This document shows positions 8,089 to 14,342 of a stretch of DNA of 16,366 nt, piece by piece. Positions within the stretch are counted from its first letter, which is position 1. Each line of letters begins with the position of its first letter. The notes under the pieces are model-generated. The model was not told where the DNA came from. It was given only the letters and a program-made list of their open reading frames with translations, and did not search any database. A program made the position numbers and the translations under genes. This stretch comes from Candidatus Dadabacteria bacterium. GTDB taxonomy: Bacteria > Desulfobacterota_D > UBA1144 > Nemesobacterales > Nemesobacteraceae. The stretch is from positions 1 to 16,366 of the forward strand of contig JAPOSJ010000079.1 in the NCBI GenBank assembly GCA_026709745.1. Reading direction: 5' to 3'.

Positions 8089-8772
8089 ATGAAGAGTAAT
8101 TTATGGACAAGAATTTTTATCTCTACCCTTGTGGTAGTTGCGGGTGCGGCTTTTGCCGTTCATAAGGAAATTCAGGCGGAGGTTAAAGATATGGAAAGCG
8201 CAAAAAATAGTCGTTATGAGGAGGCGACATTTGCCGGGGGATGTTTCTGGTGCATGCAGCCTCCTTTTGACAGTCTAAGCGGGGTTGTCGAAACGGTGGT
8301 GGGTTACTCTGGGGGAACTGAGGAAAATCCTACCTATGAGCAAGTCTGGCAGGGAAAAACGGGACACGCAGAGGCAATAAAAGTTATCTACGATCCAGCG
8401 AAGACAAACTACGAAACCCTACTTGAGACTTTCTGGATAAATATTGATCCGACCCAGGTAGATGGCCAGTTCGCCGACAGGGGGAGACATTACAGAACCG
8501 CTATTTTCTACCACGATAATTCCCAGAAGGAAAAGGCCCTTCTTTCGAAAAAGAAACTAGATGAGTCGGGTAAATTCAAAAAGCCGGTAGTCACCTCGGT
8601 GGAAAAGTTCGTTTCTTTCTACAGAGCTGAAGAGTACCACCAGAAATACTACGAGAAAAACCCGATTCACTACGGTAATTACAAAATAGGTTCAGGGAGG
8701 GCGGGTTTCATTGAAAGAACTTGGGGAAAGCAGGGTCTGCAGTGCCACGGCGAACCCTTGGGACTTACCTGA
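8089..8772 (+). CDS. msrA: Peptide methionine-S-sulfoxide reductase MsrA, exported form
   Basis: MsrA reduces the S-epimer of methionine sulfoxide in oxidised proteins. The catalytic motif GGCFWC lies at residues 50-55, with C52 as the expected nucleophile. VVGYSGGTEENPTYEQV, GKTGHAEAIKVIYDP and YHQKYYEKNP are family signatures. C219, near the C-terminus (LQCHGEP), is a candidate resolving cysteine. Unlike cytosolic MsrA, this 227-residue protein begins with a signal-peptide-like stretch: a basic start (K2, R8), a hydrophobic core at about 9-23, and possible AxA-type cleavage sites after residue 23 or 30. It probably repairs proteins in the periplasm or attached to the membrane. No MsrB domain is fused. 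The ribosome binding site is weak (AGGAC, four bases from the ATG). It follows mqnE in the same direction by 50 bp, and the aat gene starts 40 bp later. Confidence 0.95.
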   Translation: MKSNLWTRIFISTLVVVAGAAFAVHKEIQAEVKDMESAKNSRYEEATFAGGCFWCMQPPFDSLSGVVETVVGYSGGTEENPTYEQVWQGKTGHAEAIKVIYDPAKTNYETLLETFWINIDPTQVDGQFADRGRHYRTAIFYHDNSQKEKALLSKKKLDESGKFKKPVVTSVEKFVSFYRAEEYHQKYYEKNPIHYGNYKIGSGRAGFIERTWGKQGLQCHGEPLGLT

Positions 8773-8812
8773 GTGAGCGGCTGTCACCTTAAAGATATTC
8801 TGTCTGGAACCG

Positions 8813-9541
8813 ATGACCGTTTACTTTCTCGACTCCCGAATAAGATTTCCTGATCCATCTGAAGCGGAGCCGGGAGGACTTCTGGCGGTCGGAGGAGACC
8901 TTTCTCCCAAGAGACTTGTTCTGGCCTATGAAAAAGGCATTTTCCCGTGGTATTCCGATGGAGATCCCATTTTATGGTTTTCTCCTGATCCAAGAATGGT
9001 TTTTTTCCCAGGGGACTTCACATTTTCGAAAACCCTTCTGAAGAAAGTATCTTCCGGGAAATTCTCGGTAAGGGCCGATACGAATTTCGCCGCGGTTGTT
9101 GAGAACTGTGCACGGGTCCAGAGAAAAGGGCAGAGTGGGACATGGATAACTGAGGGAATGAAGGTGGCTTACGGGAAACTGCATGAACTGGGTTACGCCC
9201 ATTCTTTTGAGACCTATATTGAAGAAGAGCTTGTCGGTGGGCTTTACGGAGTGTCTCTCGGAGGTGCGTTTTTCGGAGAATCTATGTTTCACACAGAAAC
9301 CGACGCTTCCAAGGTAGCACTTTTCCATCTGGCCCGGAAATGCTGGGAATCAGGCTTTGATTTCATAGATTCTCAGGTTCCAACGGATCATATAAGGACT
9401 CTCGGAGGAAGAGAAATCGGAAGAAAAGATTTTCTGTCCGCACTTGAATCCTCTCTTGAGAAGAAGACACTGCGCGGCAGGTGGGAGATATCTGAACTGC
9501 TCCCTCCAAGGCAAAATGACAAGGACTGTAAAAATGGTTAA
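8813..9541 (+). CDS. aat: Leucyl/phenylalanyl-tRNA-protein transferase
   Basis: Aat adds Leu or Phe from aminoacyl-tRNA to the N-terminus of proteins starting with Lys or Arg, marking them for ClpS-ClpAP degradation (bacterial N-degron pathway); it acts in the cytosol. The 242-residue product has the hallmark N-terminal block GLLAVGGDL (22-30), AYEKGIFPWYSDGDPILWFS and PDPR. The central ESMFH and the C-terminal DFIDSQVPTDHIRTLGGREI also fit. Length matches the family. The ribosome binding site is poor (TGGAA close to the ATG). The gene follows msrA and is followed after 11 bases by the amidotransferase gene, so all three may be co-transcribed. I saw no clpS or clpA here. Confidence 0.96.
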   Translation: MTVYFLDSRIRFPDPSEAEPGGLLAVGGDLSPKRLVLAYEKGIFPWYSDGDPILWFSPDPRMVFFPGDFTFSKTLLKKVSSGKFSVRADTNFAAVVENCARVQRKGQSGTWITEGMKVAYGKLHELGYAHSFETYIEEELVGGLYGVSLGGAFFGESMFHTETDASKVALFHLARKCWESGFDFIDSQVPTDHIRTLGGREIGRKDFLSALESSLEKKTLRGRWEISELLPPRQNDKDCKNG

Positions 9542-9552
9542 AATCCTGCTTC

Positions 9553-10302
9553 ATGCCAAAACTGCTTGTCTTCCAGCATGTGCCTCATGAGATACTGGGA
9601 ACGCTTGATCCTATGTTAAGAAGTGCCGGTTTCAGGATACGTTACGTAAACTTTGGACGTTCAGATTACAAGATTCCCGGACTCCGAAATTATGACGGTC
9701 TTATAGTTCTTGGTGGCCCGATGAACGTGGATGAGACAGAGGAGTATCCTTACCTCGTACCGGAGACCGAATCCATAAGGGAGTTTATTCAGATGGAGGC
9801 TCCGGTGCTCGGAATATGTCTCGGTTCGCAGTTAATTGCCAAGGCCCTCGGAGCCCGTGTTAAAAAGAACCCGGAGAAGGAGATTGGCTGGTACAACATC
9901 TCTACTACCGAAGAGGGGAAAAAGGATCGTCTTACAGGGACATTTGATCCTGTTGAGAAGGTTTTTCAATGGCATGGGGATACTTTTGAAATTCCGCCGG
10001 GTGCCGTGCATCTGGCAACCTCCCCCGCATGCACAAACCAGGCATTCCGATACGGAGACAAGGTATACGGTTTTCAGTTCCACCTTGAAGTAGACGCCCC
10101 AATGATAGAGCGCTGGCTTGTCAATCCAGTGAATAAAAAAGAAATTGAAGAACTCGGCGGCAGGATAAGCCCCGATGCTATAAGGTCCGAGACGTCAAAA
10201 TACATAGGTACCCTTTCAAGTCTCAGTAGGCGGACTTTCAGCGGTTTTATCGATCTGCTAGGGGGCGCCTCGGAGAAGAAGGCACATATGCCTTCTGTAT
10301 GA
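9553..10302 (+). CDS. Class I glutamine amidotransferase (GMP synthase-like GATase domain)
   Basis: This is a stand-alone glutamine amidotransferase domain of 249 residues. The nucleophile elbow GICLGSQ carries C89. The other members of the catalytic triad are H177 and E179 in GFQFHLE. The oxyanion strand GGPMNV (54-59) is also present. Proteins of this type resemble the amidotransferase half of GMP synthase but lack the synthetase half. Relatives include gamma-glutamyl hydrolases acting on polyamine adducts and uncharacterised enzymes, so the acceptor or substrate is unknown. The start is 11 bases after the aat stop, with no clear Shine-Dalgarno, so it is probably translated from the aat transcript. 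The last 35 or so residues are outside the conserved domain. Confidence 0.88.
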   Translation: MPKLLVFQHVPHEILGTLDPMLRSAGFRIRYVNFGRSDYKIPGLRNYDGLIVLGGPMNVDETEEYPYLVPETESIREFIQMEAPVLGICLGSQLIAKALGARVKKNPEKEIGWYNISTTEEGKKDRLTGTFDPVEKVFQWHGDTFEIPPGAVHLATSPACTNQAFRYGDKVYGFQFHLEVDAPMIERWLVNPVNKKEIEELGGRISPDAIRSETSKYIGTLSSLSRRTFSGFIDLLGGASEKKAHMPSV

Positions 10303-10477
10303 GCTTTTCCGCTTGCAGTCGGTTTTACAGATTCTATTTATTTAAGTTATTCAGGTGCTCTGACTAAGACATCGTTTGACTAATCTCAGCGGAATCATAT
10401 GGCGTGGAAGTTCTTTGGGAACATTCGGTTCTGTTTGAGATAGGCTAGGGATACTCTCTATTTGTTTCATTATAAGC
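10303..10477. other. Non-coding stretch after the amidotransferase gene
   Basis: No gene is supported here, and there is no terminator with a T-run after the amidotransferase stop. A minus-strand frame continues through this stretch without a usable start codon context. It may be the out-of-frame tail of the possible remnant at 10478-10645. Confidence 0.4.
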
Positions 10478-10645
10478 TTAGGTTCCCGAAGCCATCTCCA
10501 TATCTGGTGGAGAACTATTACGGTTAACCTCTTCAAGCTCTTCTGCAAACTTATTGTCTTTTTCAGTCTTTCTCATAATAACTCCGGTTTTCGTATTGAT
10601 CGCTGTTGAAAAAACCTCGGGCGTGTGTATAATCCGTGCGTCCTT
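10478..10645 (-). pseudogene. Possible decayed protein fragment (unrecognised)
   Basis: On the minus strand one frame stays open for about 55 codons and reads like a real protein rather than noise. It starts LKDARIIHTPEVFSTAI and continues through NTKTGVIMRKTEKDNKF and AEELEEVN, ending at a TAA at 10478-10480. Two adjacent in-frame stops precede it. An internal ATG at 10576 has a GGAG five bases upstream, so a 32-residue product is formally possible. A different minus frame stays open just beyond (down to 10351), as expected if a frameshift had split a longer gene. I do not recognise a family. It overlaps the promoter of the next gene, which would be odd for a functional gene. Confidence 0.3.
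10606..10633 (+). promoter_or_regulatory. Sigma-70 type promoter of the nucleotidylyltransferase gene
   Basis: TTGAAA (10606-10611) and a perfect TATAAT (10628-10633) are separated by 16 bp. Transcription should start near 10640, giving a leader of about 50 bases before the ATG at 10690. The bases after the -10 box, CCGTGCG, resemble those after the -10 box at 13312. Confidence 0.65.
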
Positions 10646-10689
10646 CAGTTACTAAGAATCTTCTTTTAATCCACTCGACGAGGTAAATA

Positions 10690-11148
10690 ATGAGCAATTG
10701 GGAATGTAAAAATCACGGTCATCCGGACATAAAGCCTTCTGCTTCCAGAAGAGCCATATTTATCGGCAGGTATCAGCCCTACCATGCTGGGCATATAAGC
10801 CTTGTCAGGCAGAAGCTCGACAAGGGAGTACCGTGCCTGATAATGGTAAGAGATATTCCTCCTGACCCAAAAAACCCTTTCACCACGGAACAGACGGTAG
10901 GAATGATAAAAAAATACCACGACAGCAAGGGCGATGACGTGGTTGTGATGGCTATTCCGGACATTGAATCGGTAAACTGGGGCAGGGGAGTTGGTTACGA
11001 GATGAACGAGTTTTTCCCGCCTGAAAACATAGGGTTCATTTCAGCTACCAAGATACGTGAATCGATAGCAAGCGGCAATGAGGAGTGGAAAAATCTCGTC
11101 GACGAGTCCATTCAGGACGACGTGGTAAGTTACCTGAGCGGTAACTAA
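10690..11148 (+). CDS. Small nucleotidylyltransferase of the NMN adenylyltransferase/cytidylyltransferase superfamily
   Basis: This 152-residue protein belongs to the HIGH-type nucleotidylyltransferase fold. The N-terminal nucleotide-binding signature is GRYQPYHAGH (residues 26-35, with H32 and H35), and the second signature is ISATKIRES (117-125). A short, fairly polar extension of about 20 residues precedes the fold. The enzyme should transfer AMP or CMP from the triphosphate to a small phosphorylated acceptor. NMN, phosphopantetheine and glycerol- or sugar-phosphate enzymes share these signatures, and I cannot choose among them. The ATG is well supported by GAGG seven bases upstream and by the promoter at 10606-10633. 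The gene is monocistronic: the preceding gene ends 387 bp upstream and a pseudogene follows. Confidence 0.85.
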   Translation: MSNWECKNHGHPDIKPSASRRAIFIGRYQPYHAGHISLVRQKLDKGVPCLIMVRDIPPDPKNPFTTEQTVGMIKKYHDSKGDDVVVMAIPDIESVNWGRGVGYEMNEFFPPENIGFISATKIRESIASGNEEWKNLVDESIQDDVVSYLSGN

Positions 11149-11250
11149 TCCTAGTTCCTGAAATTAAAAAGACGGCTTCACGGACCACGCGTACCACTCT
11201 GCGCAGAAACTGCACGGGCATATACGAGGAGAGTGGAGCGGGGAAATAGC

Positions 11251-11507
11251 ATGTCGCAAAGAGTGTATCAGAATCAGGTTGCCGGGACGCGCTGGGCACT
11301 GCAGGTCAGTATCTTAAGTTCTCCGAGTAGCCTCTGCAGCTAGCCTTTGAGTTGCTGGATCATATCTCCGTTGAGGCGCCGGATTTGATCTATGATCCTG
11401 ATTACGGTTCATGACATATAACCCGCCTTCTGGCAAAGCACTGGTCTTCATCCAGTGTCTACGGCATCTATAACTCACCAAAGAGGCTGGCCGAGAGGAA
11501 TCTATAA
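11251..11507 (+). pseudogene. Decayed N-terminal part of a trans-aconitate-type SAM methyltransferase
   Basis: One plus-strand frame from 11301 reads as the start of a Tam-like methyltransferase, with stops at 11328 (TAG), 11412 (TGA) and 11505 (TAA). The pieces are AGQYLKFSE, stop, LAFELLDHISVEAPDLIYDPDYGS, stop (split here as two short blocks), then HITRLLAKHW, SSSVYGIYNSPKRLAER. They line up with the family pattern: YLKF near the N-terminus, then DLGCGxG (here DPDYGS-stop), then RW and VxGxDxSPxMLA (here VYGIYNSPKRLA). Each difference can be explained by single-base changes, for example GGA to TGA in motif I. An ATG at 11251 with GGGGAA upstream could be the old start, with one frameshift before 11301. 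Only about 85 of roughly 250 expected codons remain; the rest is lost before rpmE2. This is an inference from pattern, not an alignment. Confidence 0.75.
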
Positions 11508-11554
11508 TATTGTTTCAGTTGCTGCGGGGAGAATTGACGAATTCTGAAACCTTC

Positions 11555-11836
11555 TTAACGTGATTCGGTTTCCGCGGTCTCTTTCTTGTCGGACTTTCTC
11601 TGGTACTTGCGACGGAATTTCTCGACCCTGCCTTCTTTTTTATAGTGCTTTTCCTTTCCTGTATAGAAAGGGTGAGAGTCGCTTGAGATCTCCACGCTTA
11701 TAAGCGGGTACTCATTTCCGTCTTCCCATTTAGTGGTTTCCTCCGATGTTCTGGTCGAACGCGTAAGGAACATATGCCCGGTGAACGAATCCTTGAAAAC
11801 CACATAGTTATAATCTGGGTGAATATCTTTTTTCAT
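11555..11836 (-). CDS. rpmE2: 50S ribosomal protein L31 type B
   Basis: L31 sits on the large ribosomal subunit and helps bridge it to the small subunit. The 93-residue product has the type B pattern: MKKDIHPDYNYVVFKDS, FLTRSTRTSEET, WEDGNEYPL and ISSDSHPFYTGK. It has no cysteines, so it is the zinc-independent paralogue; in several bacteria such forms are induced when zinc is scarce. Here it may simply be the only L31, which the window cannot settle. The C-terminal tail (KSDKKETAETESR) is longer than in many relatives. The ATG at 11836 has a modest AGG seven bases upstream and a good promoter at 11869-11896. I saw no Zur-box-like site, though I could not search for one systematically. A short inverted repeat, GAAACC (11546-11551) and GGTTTC (11567-11572), surrounds the stop codon. 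Confidence 0.96.
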   Translation of the reverse strand: MKKDIHPDYNYVVFKDSFTGHMFLTRSTRTSEETTKWEDGNEYPLISVEISSDSHPFYTGKEKHYKKEGRVEKFRRKYQRKSDKKETAETESR

Positions 11837-11868
11837 CTTGCCTATCCAGTGCTTTTTTGAGAAATAAA

Positions 11869-11896
11869 ATTCTATACGACTATAAAATTTTGTAAA
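11869..11896 (-). promoter_or_regulatory. Sigma-70 type promoter of rpmE2
   Basis: On the minus strand TTTACA (11891-11896) and TAGAAT (11869-11874) are separated by 16 bp, each matching consensus at five of six positions. The predicted start near 11862 leaves a leader of about 25 bases, fitting a short ribosomal protein message. Confidence 0.6.
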
Positions 11897-12079
11897 GTGT
11901 GGCGGCGAGACTTAAAAGTCCCAAAGACGAGAACTGCTCACCAATACTAAGACGGAGACTAAACATTGAGTCGGCATCAGGCTTGATTTGAAGTGCAGGA
12001 GACGCTGTCAACCATCTCTGGGTTTCCAAGGGTGTGGCTTTTGTGAGTAATGTGTACTACAAAGTTTCTTGAATGGAGT

Positions 12080-12101
12080 CACGTATGCTTAAGCATACGT
12101 G
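12080..12101. repeat. 22-bp perfect palindrome beyond the hemB 3' end
   Basis: The half-site CACGTATGCTT is followed directly by its exact reverse complement, with no spacer. It begins 29 bp past the hemB stop codon. No T-run follows on either strand, so it is not a standard terminator. As DNA it could be an operator for a dimeric protein; as RNA a hairpin with a minimal TTAA loop. Confidence 0.6.
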
Positions 12102-12130
12102 GTCTGAATATGCAACGGACAGTGTTCTTT

Positions 12131-13141
12131 CTATCCTCGGATCTGATTGAGAATTTCAGCGGCTTTTCTGGCGAAATAGGTGATTATGATGTCGGCACCG
12201 GCCCTTTTTATGCTCAGAAGACTTTCAAGAACTGTTTTTTCCTCTTCAAGCCATCCAGACTCACACGCCGCCTTTATCATAAGATACTCTCCGCTTACCT
12301 GATAGGCCGCCACCGGAAGATCAGTGTTTTCCCGGAACAGTGATACGAGGTCCAAGTAGTATCCTGCGGGTTTCACCATCACTATATCCGCTCCTTCCTC
12401 CTCGTCCAGGATCAGTTCCCGCAGGGCCTCTGTTGAGTTTGCAGGGTCCATCTGATAAGTCATCTTGTCTCCGCCTCTGGGTGCTGAGTCAAGTGCTCCG
12501 CGAAACGGTCCATAAAAAGAGGAAGCGTACTTTGCCGTATACGACATTATCGAAACGTTCGTATAGCCTTCTTCGTCAAGAATTTCCCTTATGGCTCCGA
12601 CCCTCCCGTCCATCATGTCGCTCGGGGCGACTATGTCGGCTCCTGCCGTAGCGTGGCAGAGAGCCTGCTTACAGAGCACCTCAACGGTGATATCGTTAAG
12701 TATTTCCCCGGATGCAGACACCACCCCGTCGTGTCCATCACTTGAGTAAGGGTCAAGAGCTATATCCGTTATGACAGAGACTTCGGGAACCTGTTCTTTT
12801 AAGGCGTCTACAGCTTCTGGCACAAGTCCTCTCGGATTATAGGATTCTTCGGCGAATTGGGATTTAAGGCTGTCTTCGACCGCCGGGAAAATCATTACGG
12901 CCCCTATGCCAAGGACGTGGGCCCGTCTTACCTCCTCAACGAGGCCTGAAACGCTCCACCTTCTGCACCCGGGCATTGATTCTATCTCTTCATCATGATC
13001 CTTAACATGGATAAAAAGCGGGTACACGAGATCTTCGGGCAAAAGCCAGTTTTCCCGGACGAGATTTCTTATGGAGCGAGATTTACGGTTTCTTCTCGGT
13101 CTTGCACAGATGTCAAGAGATGGTGTGTCTTTTACCGGCAT
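12131..13141 (-). CDS. hemB: Delta-aminolevulinic acid dehydratase (porphobilinogen synthase)
   Basis: HemB condenses two 5-aminolevulinate molecules into porphobilinogen for heme and related tetrapyrroles. The two catalytic lysines are visible: K204 in SYTAKYASSFYGPFR and K257 in MVKPAGYY, where the Schiff base forms. The metal-site loop reads DIALDPYSSDGHDG (126-139). It has Asp and Ser/Gly in place of the zinc-binding cysteines of E. coli-type HemB, so this is a magnesium-type enzyme like that of Pseudomonas. I chose ATG 13141 (336 residues), because the frame upstream has no family similarity and runs into the divergent gene. TTG 13165 is a possible alternative, with GAGGAG about nine bases before it. 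The gene is divergent from the methyltransferase at 13341. The 199-bp gap between them must hold both promoters. Confidence 0.95.
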   Translation of the reverse strand: MPVKDTPSLDICARPRRNRKSRSIRNLVRENWLLPEDLVYPLFIHVKDHDEEIESMPGCRRWSVSGLVEEVRRAHVLGIGAVMIFPAVEDSLKSQFAEESYNPRGLVPEAVDALKEQVPEVSVITDIALDPYSSDGHDGVVSASGEILNDITVEVLCKQALCHATAGADIVAPSDMMDGRVGAIREILDEEGYTNVSIMSYTAKYASSFYGPFRGALDSAPRGGDKMTYQMDPANSTEALRELILDEEEGADIVMVKPAGYYLDLVSLFRENTDLPVAAYQVSGEYLMIKAACESGWLEEEKTVLESLLSIKRAGADIIITYFARKAAEILNQIRG

Positions 13142-13288
13142 CTTTATCTTTTTCCCCTGTTTCAAGGTGTCTCTCTCCTCTATATCTGTTAATTGGCTTT
13201 GAAATTCGCTACGAAAATGAAACCTGCGTAAATAGTAAAAGGCAAGAAACAGTGGCAGGTGGGGACACCGCAGTTCTGCATTCCGCAC

Positions 13289-13317
13289 TTTTAAAAACTG
13301 CCCGGAGTTGTTATAAT
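13289..13317 (+). promoter_or_regulatory. Promoter of the divergent methyltransferase gene
   Basis: A perfect TATAAT (13312-13317) lies 24 bases before the ATG. The best -35 candidate at 17 bp is TTTTAA (13289-13294), a weak match. The predicted start near 13324 gives a very short leader that still includes GAAGG. The bases following the -10 box, CCGCACG, resemble those at 10634-10640. Confidence 0.55.
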
Positions 13318-13340
13318 CCGCACGAACAGGGAAGGTAACA

Positions 13341-14156
13341 ATGAGCAGACAGCAAACCCGCAACGCCTCCGATACCTATACAATGGGGTACAGTGAGAAT
13401 TTCGAGAAACTGCTCAGACGGAGAAACGCGGGGATAAACGCGGCGCACCTACTCCCATCTCTTAAGCCTGACATGCGGGTCATTGATCTTGGCCACGGCC
13501 CCGGAACTATCTCTCTCGGTCTTGCTGAAGCTGTCTTTCCAGGGGAACTGCATGGAGTGGACATGGAGTTCTCACAGGTCGAGATGGCAAGGGCCGCGGC
13601 GAAGTCTGCCGGGGTTGCAAACGCACACTTTCACACGGCGGATGTTACTGATCTGCCGTTTGAAGATGACTCGTTTGACGTGGCGCATTTTCACGGAGTG
13701 CTTATCCATGTCCCGGATACCATGGCGGCACTGGGCGAAGCTCGAAGGGTTCTTAAGCCCGGGGGTATTGTCTCCGCGAGAGAGATGTCTGTAGAATCTT
13801 CGTTTTATGAACCCGGATTGCAAGAGCAGCTTGCGACCTTTGCAAAACTGGTTACCGCAAATGGGGGTCATCCCGAAATAGGCAGGGAGCTTAAACGGCT
13901 TTTTCTTCAGGCAGGATTCTCGGATGTGAAAGCTGGCTTTTCCTTTGAGCCTTTCTGCACCCGGGAGGATGTTGAATTTCTCTACCGTTTTGCTTCCGAC
14001 TGGTTTTTCTCCGCTGAAACCCGCAAGGCTGCCGTCGGGTACGGAATCGCCACCGGGGAGCAGTTCGATGAGTGGTACCGGAAATTTGATAGGTGGAAAG
14101 ATACTCCTGGAGCGGTGGCGGCCTTCGCATGGGGAGAGGCAACGGGATGTGGATAG
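13341..14156 (+). CDS. Class I SAM-dependent methyltransferase (UbiE/methyltransferase type 11 family)
   Basis: This 271-residue protein is a class I methyltransferase. Motif I is VIDLGHGPG (47-55), with His where Cys is usual. The acidic end of strand 2 is HGVDME (71-76). ADVTDLPFEDDSFDVAH (100-116) gives motifs II and III, and EARRVLKPGG (133-142) is the post-motif typical of methyltransferase type 11. The C-terminal half has several aromatic residues and would form the substrate lid. The substrate is unknown. A menaquinone C-methyltransferase (MenG/UbiE) role is imaginable given the operon at 3772-8038, but the protein lacks close resemblance to UbiE in its C-terminus and sits apart. AAGG six bases before the ATG supports the start. 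It shares a divergent control region with hemB. Confidence 0.9.
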   Translation: MSRQQTRNASDTYTMGYSENFEKLLRRRNAGINAAHLLPSLKPDMRVIDLGHGPGTISLGLAEAVFPGELHGVDMEFSQVEMARAAAKSAGVANAHFHTADVTDLPFEDDSFDVAHFHGVLIHVPDTMAALGEARRVLKPGGIVSAREMSVESSFYEPGLQEQLATFAKLVTANGGHPEIGRELKRLFLQAGFSDVKAGFSFEPFCTREDVEFLYRFASDWFFSAETRKAAVGYGIATGEQFDEWYRKFDRWKDTPGAVAAFAWGEATGCG

Positions 14157-14278
14157 GGATTTCGCGGGCCATTTTCCCAAGACTTGACTTTTGGTTTTTC
14201 TTGCCGGTTTTCCGTGTCGCAATAGCCTGTCCCTAAGCATTCTGCTGCGCGATAAGAGGTTTTATCTGCGAGCTGGCC

Positions 14279-14322
14279 TTGTCAGGATGACAATCAGTCT
14301 TATTTTTATGTAAAAGTATAAT
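14279..14322 (+). promoter_or_regulatory. htpG: Possible htpG promoter region
   Basis: Two overlapping possibilities exist. TTGTCA (14279-14284) with a 16-bp spacer leads to TATTTT (14301-14306). A perfect TATAAT (14317-14322) lies further on but has no -35 box at the right distance. I see no sigma-32 pattern and no CIRCE-type inverted repeat, so heat control is not evident. Confidence 0.4.
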
Positions 14323-14342
14323 TGCCACAACGGAGGTTTCAG

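Noticed and set aside
13142..13363. 74-codon upstream extension of the hemB reading frame
   Set aside because: It has no HemB-like sequence, overlaps the divergent methyltransferase start, and crosses that gene's promoter; ATG 13141 gives a normal-length HemB.
13572..14240. 222-codon minus-strand open frame
   Set aside because: It lies antisense to the well-supported SAM methyltransferase and its translation resembles no family.
14157..14342. Heat-shock control site (sigma-32 promoter or CIRCE) before htpG
   Set aside because: No CTTGAA/CCCCAT-like pair and no GAGTGC inverted repeat could be found.
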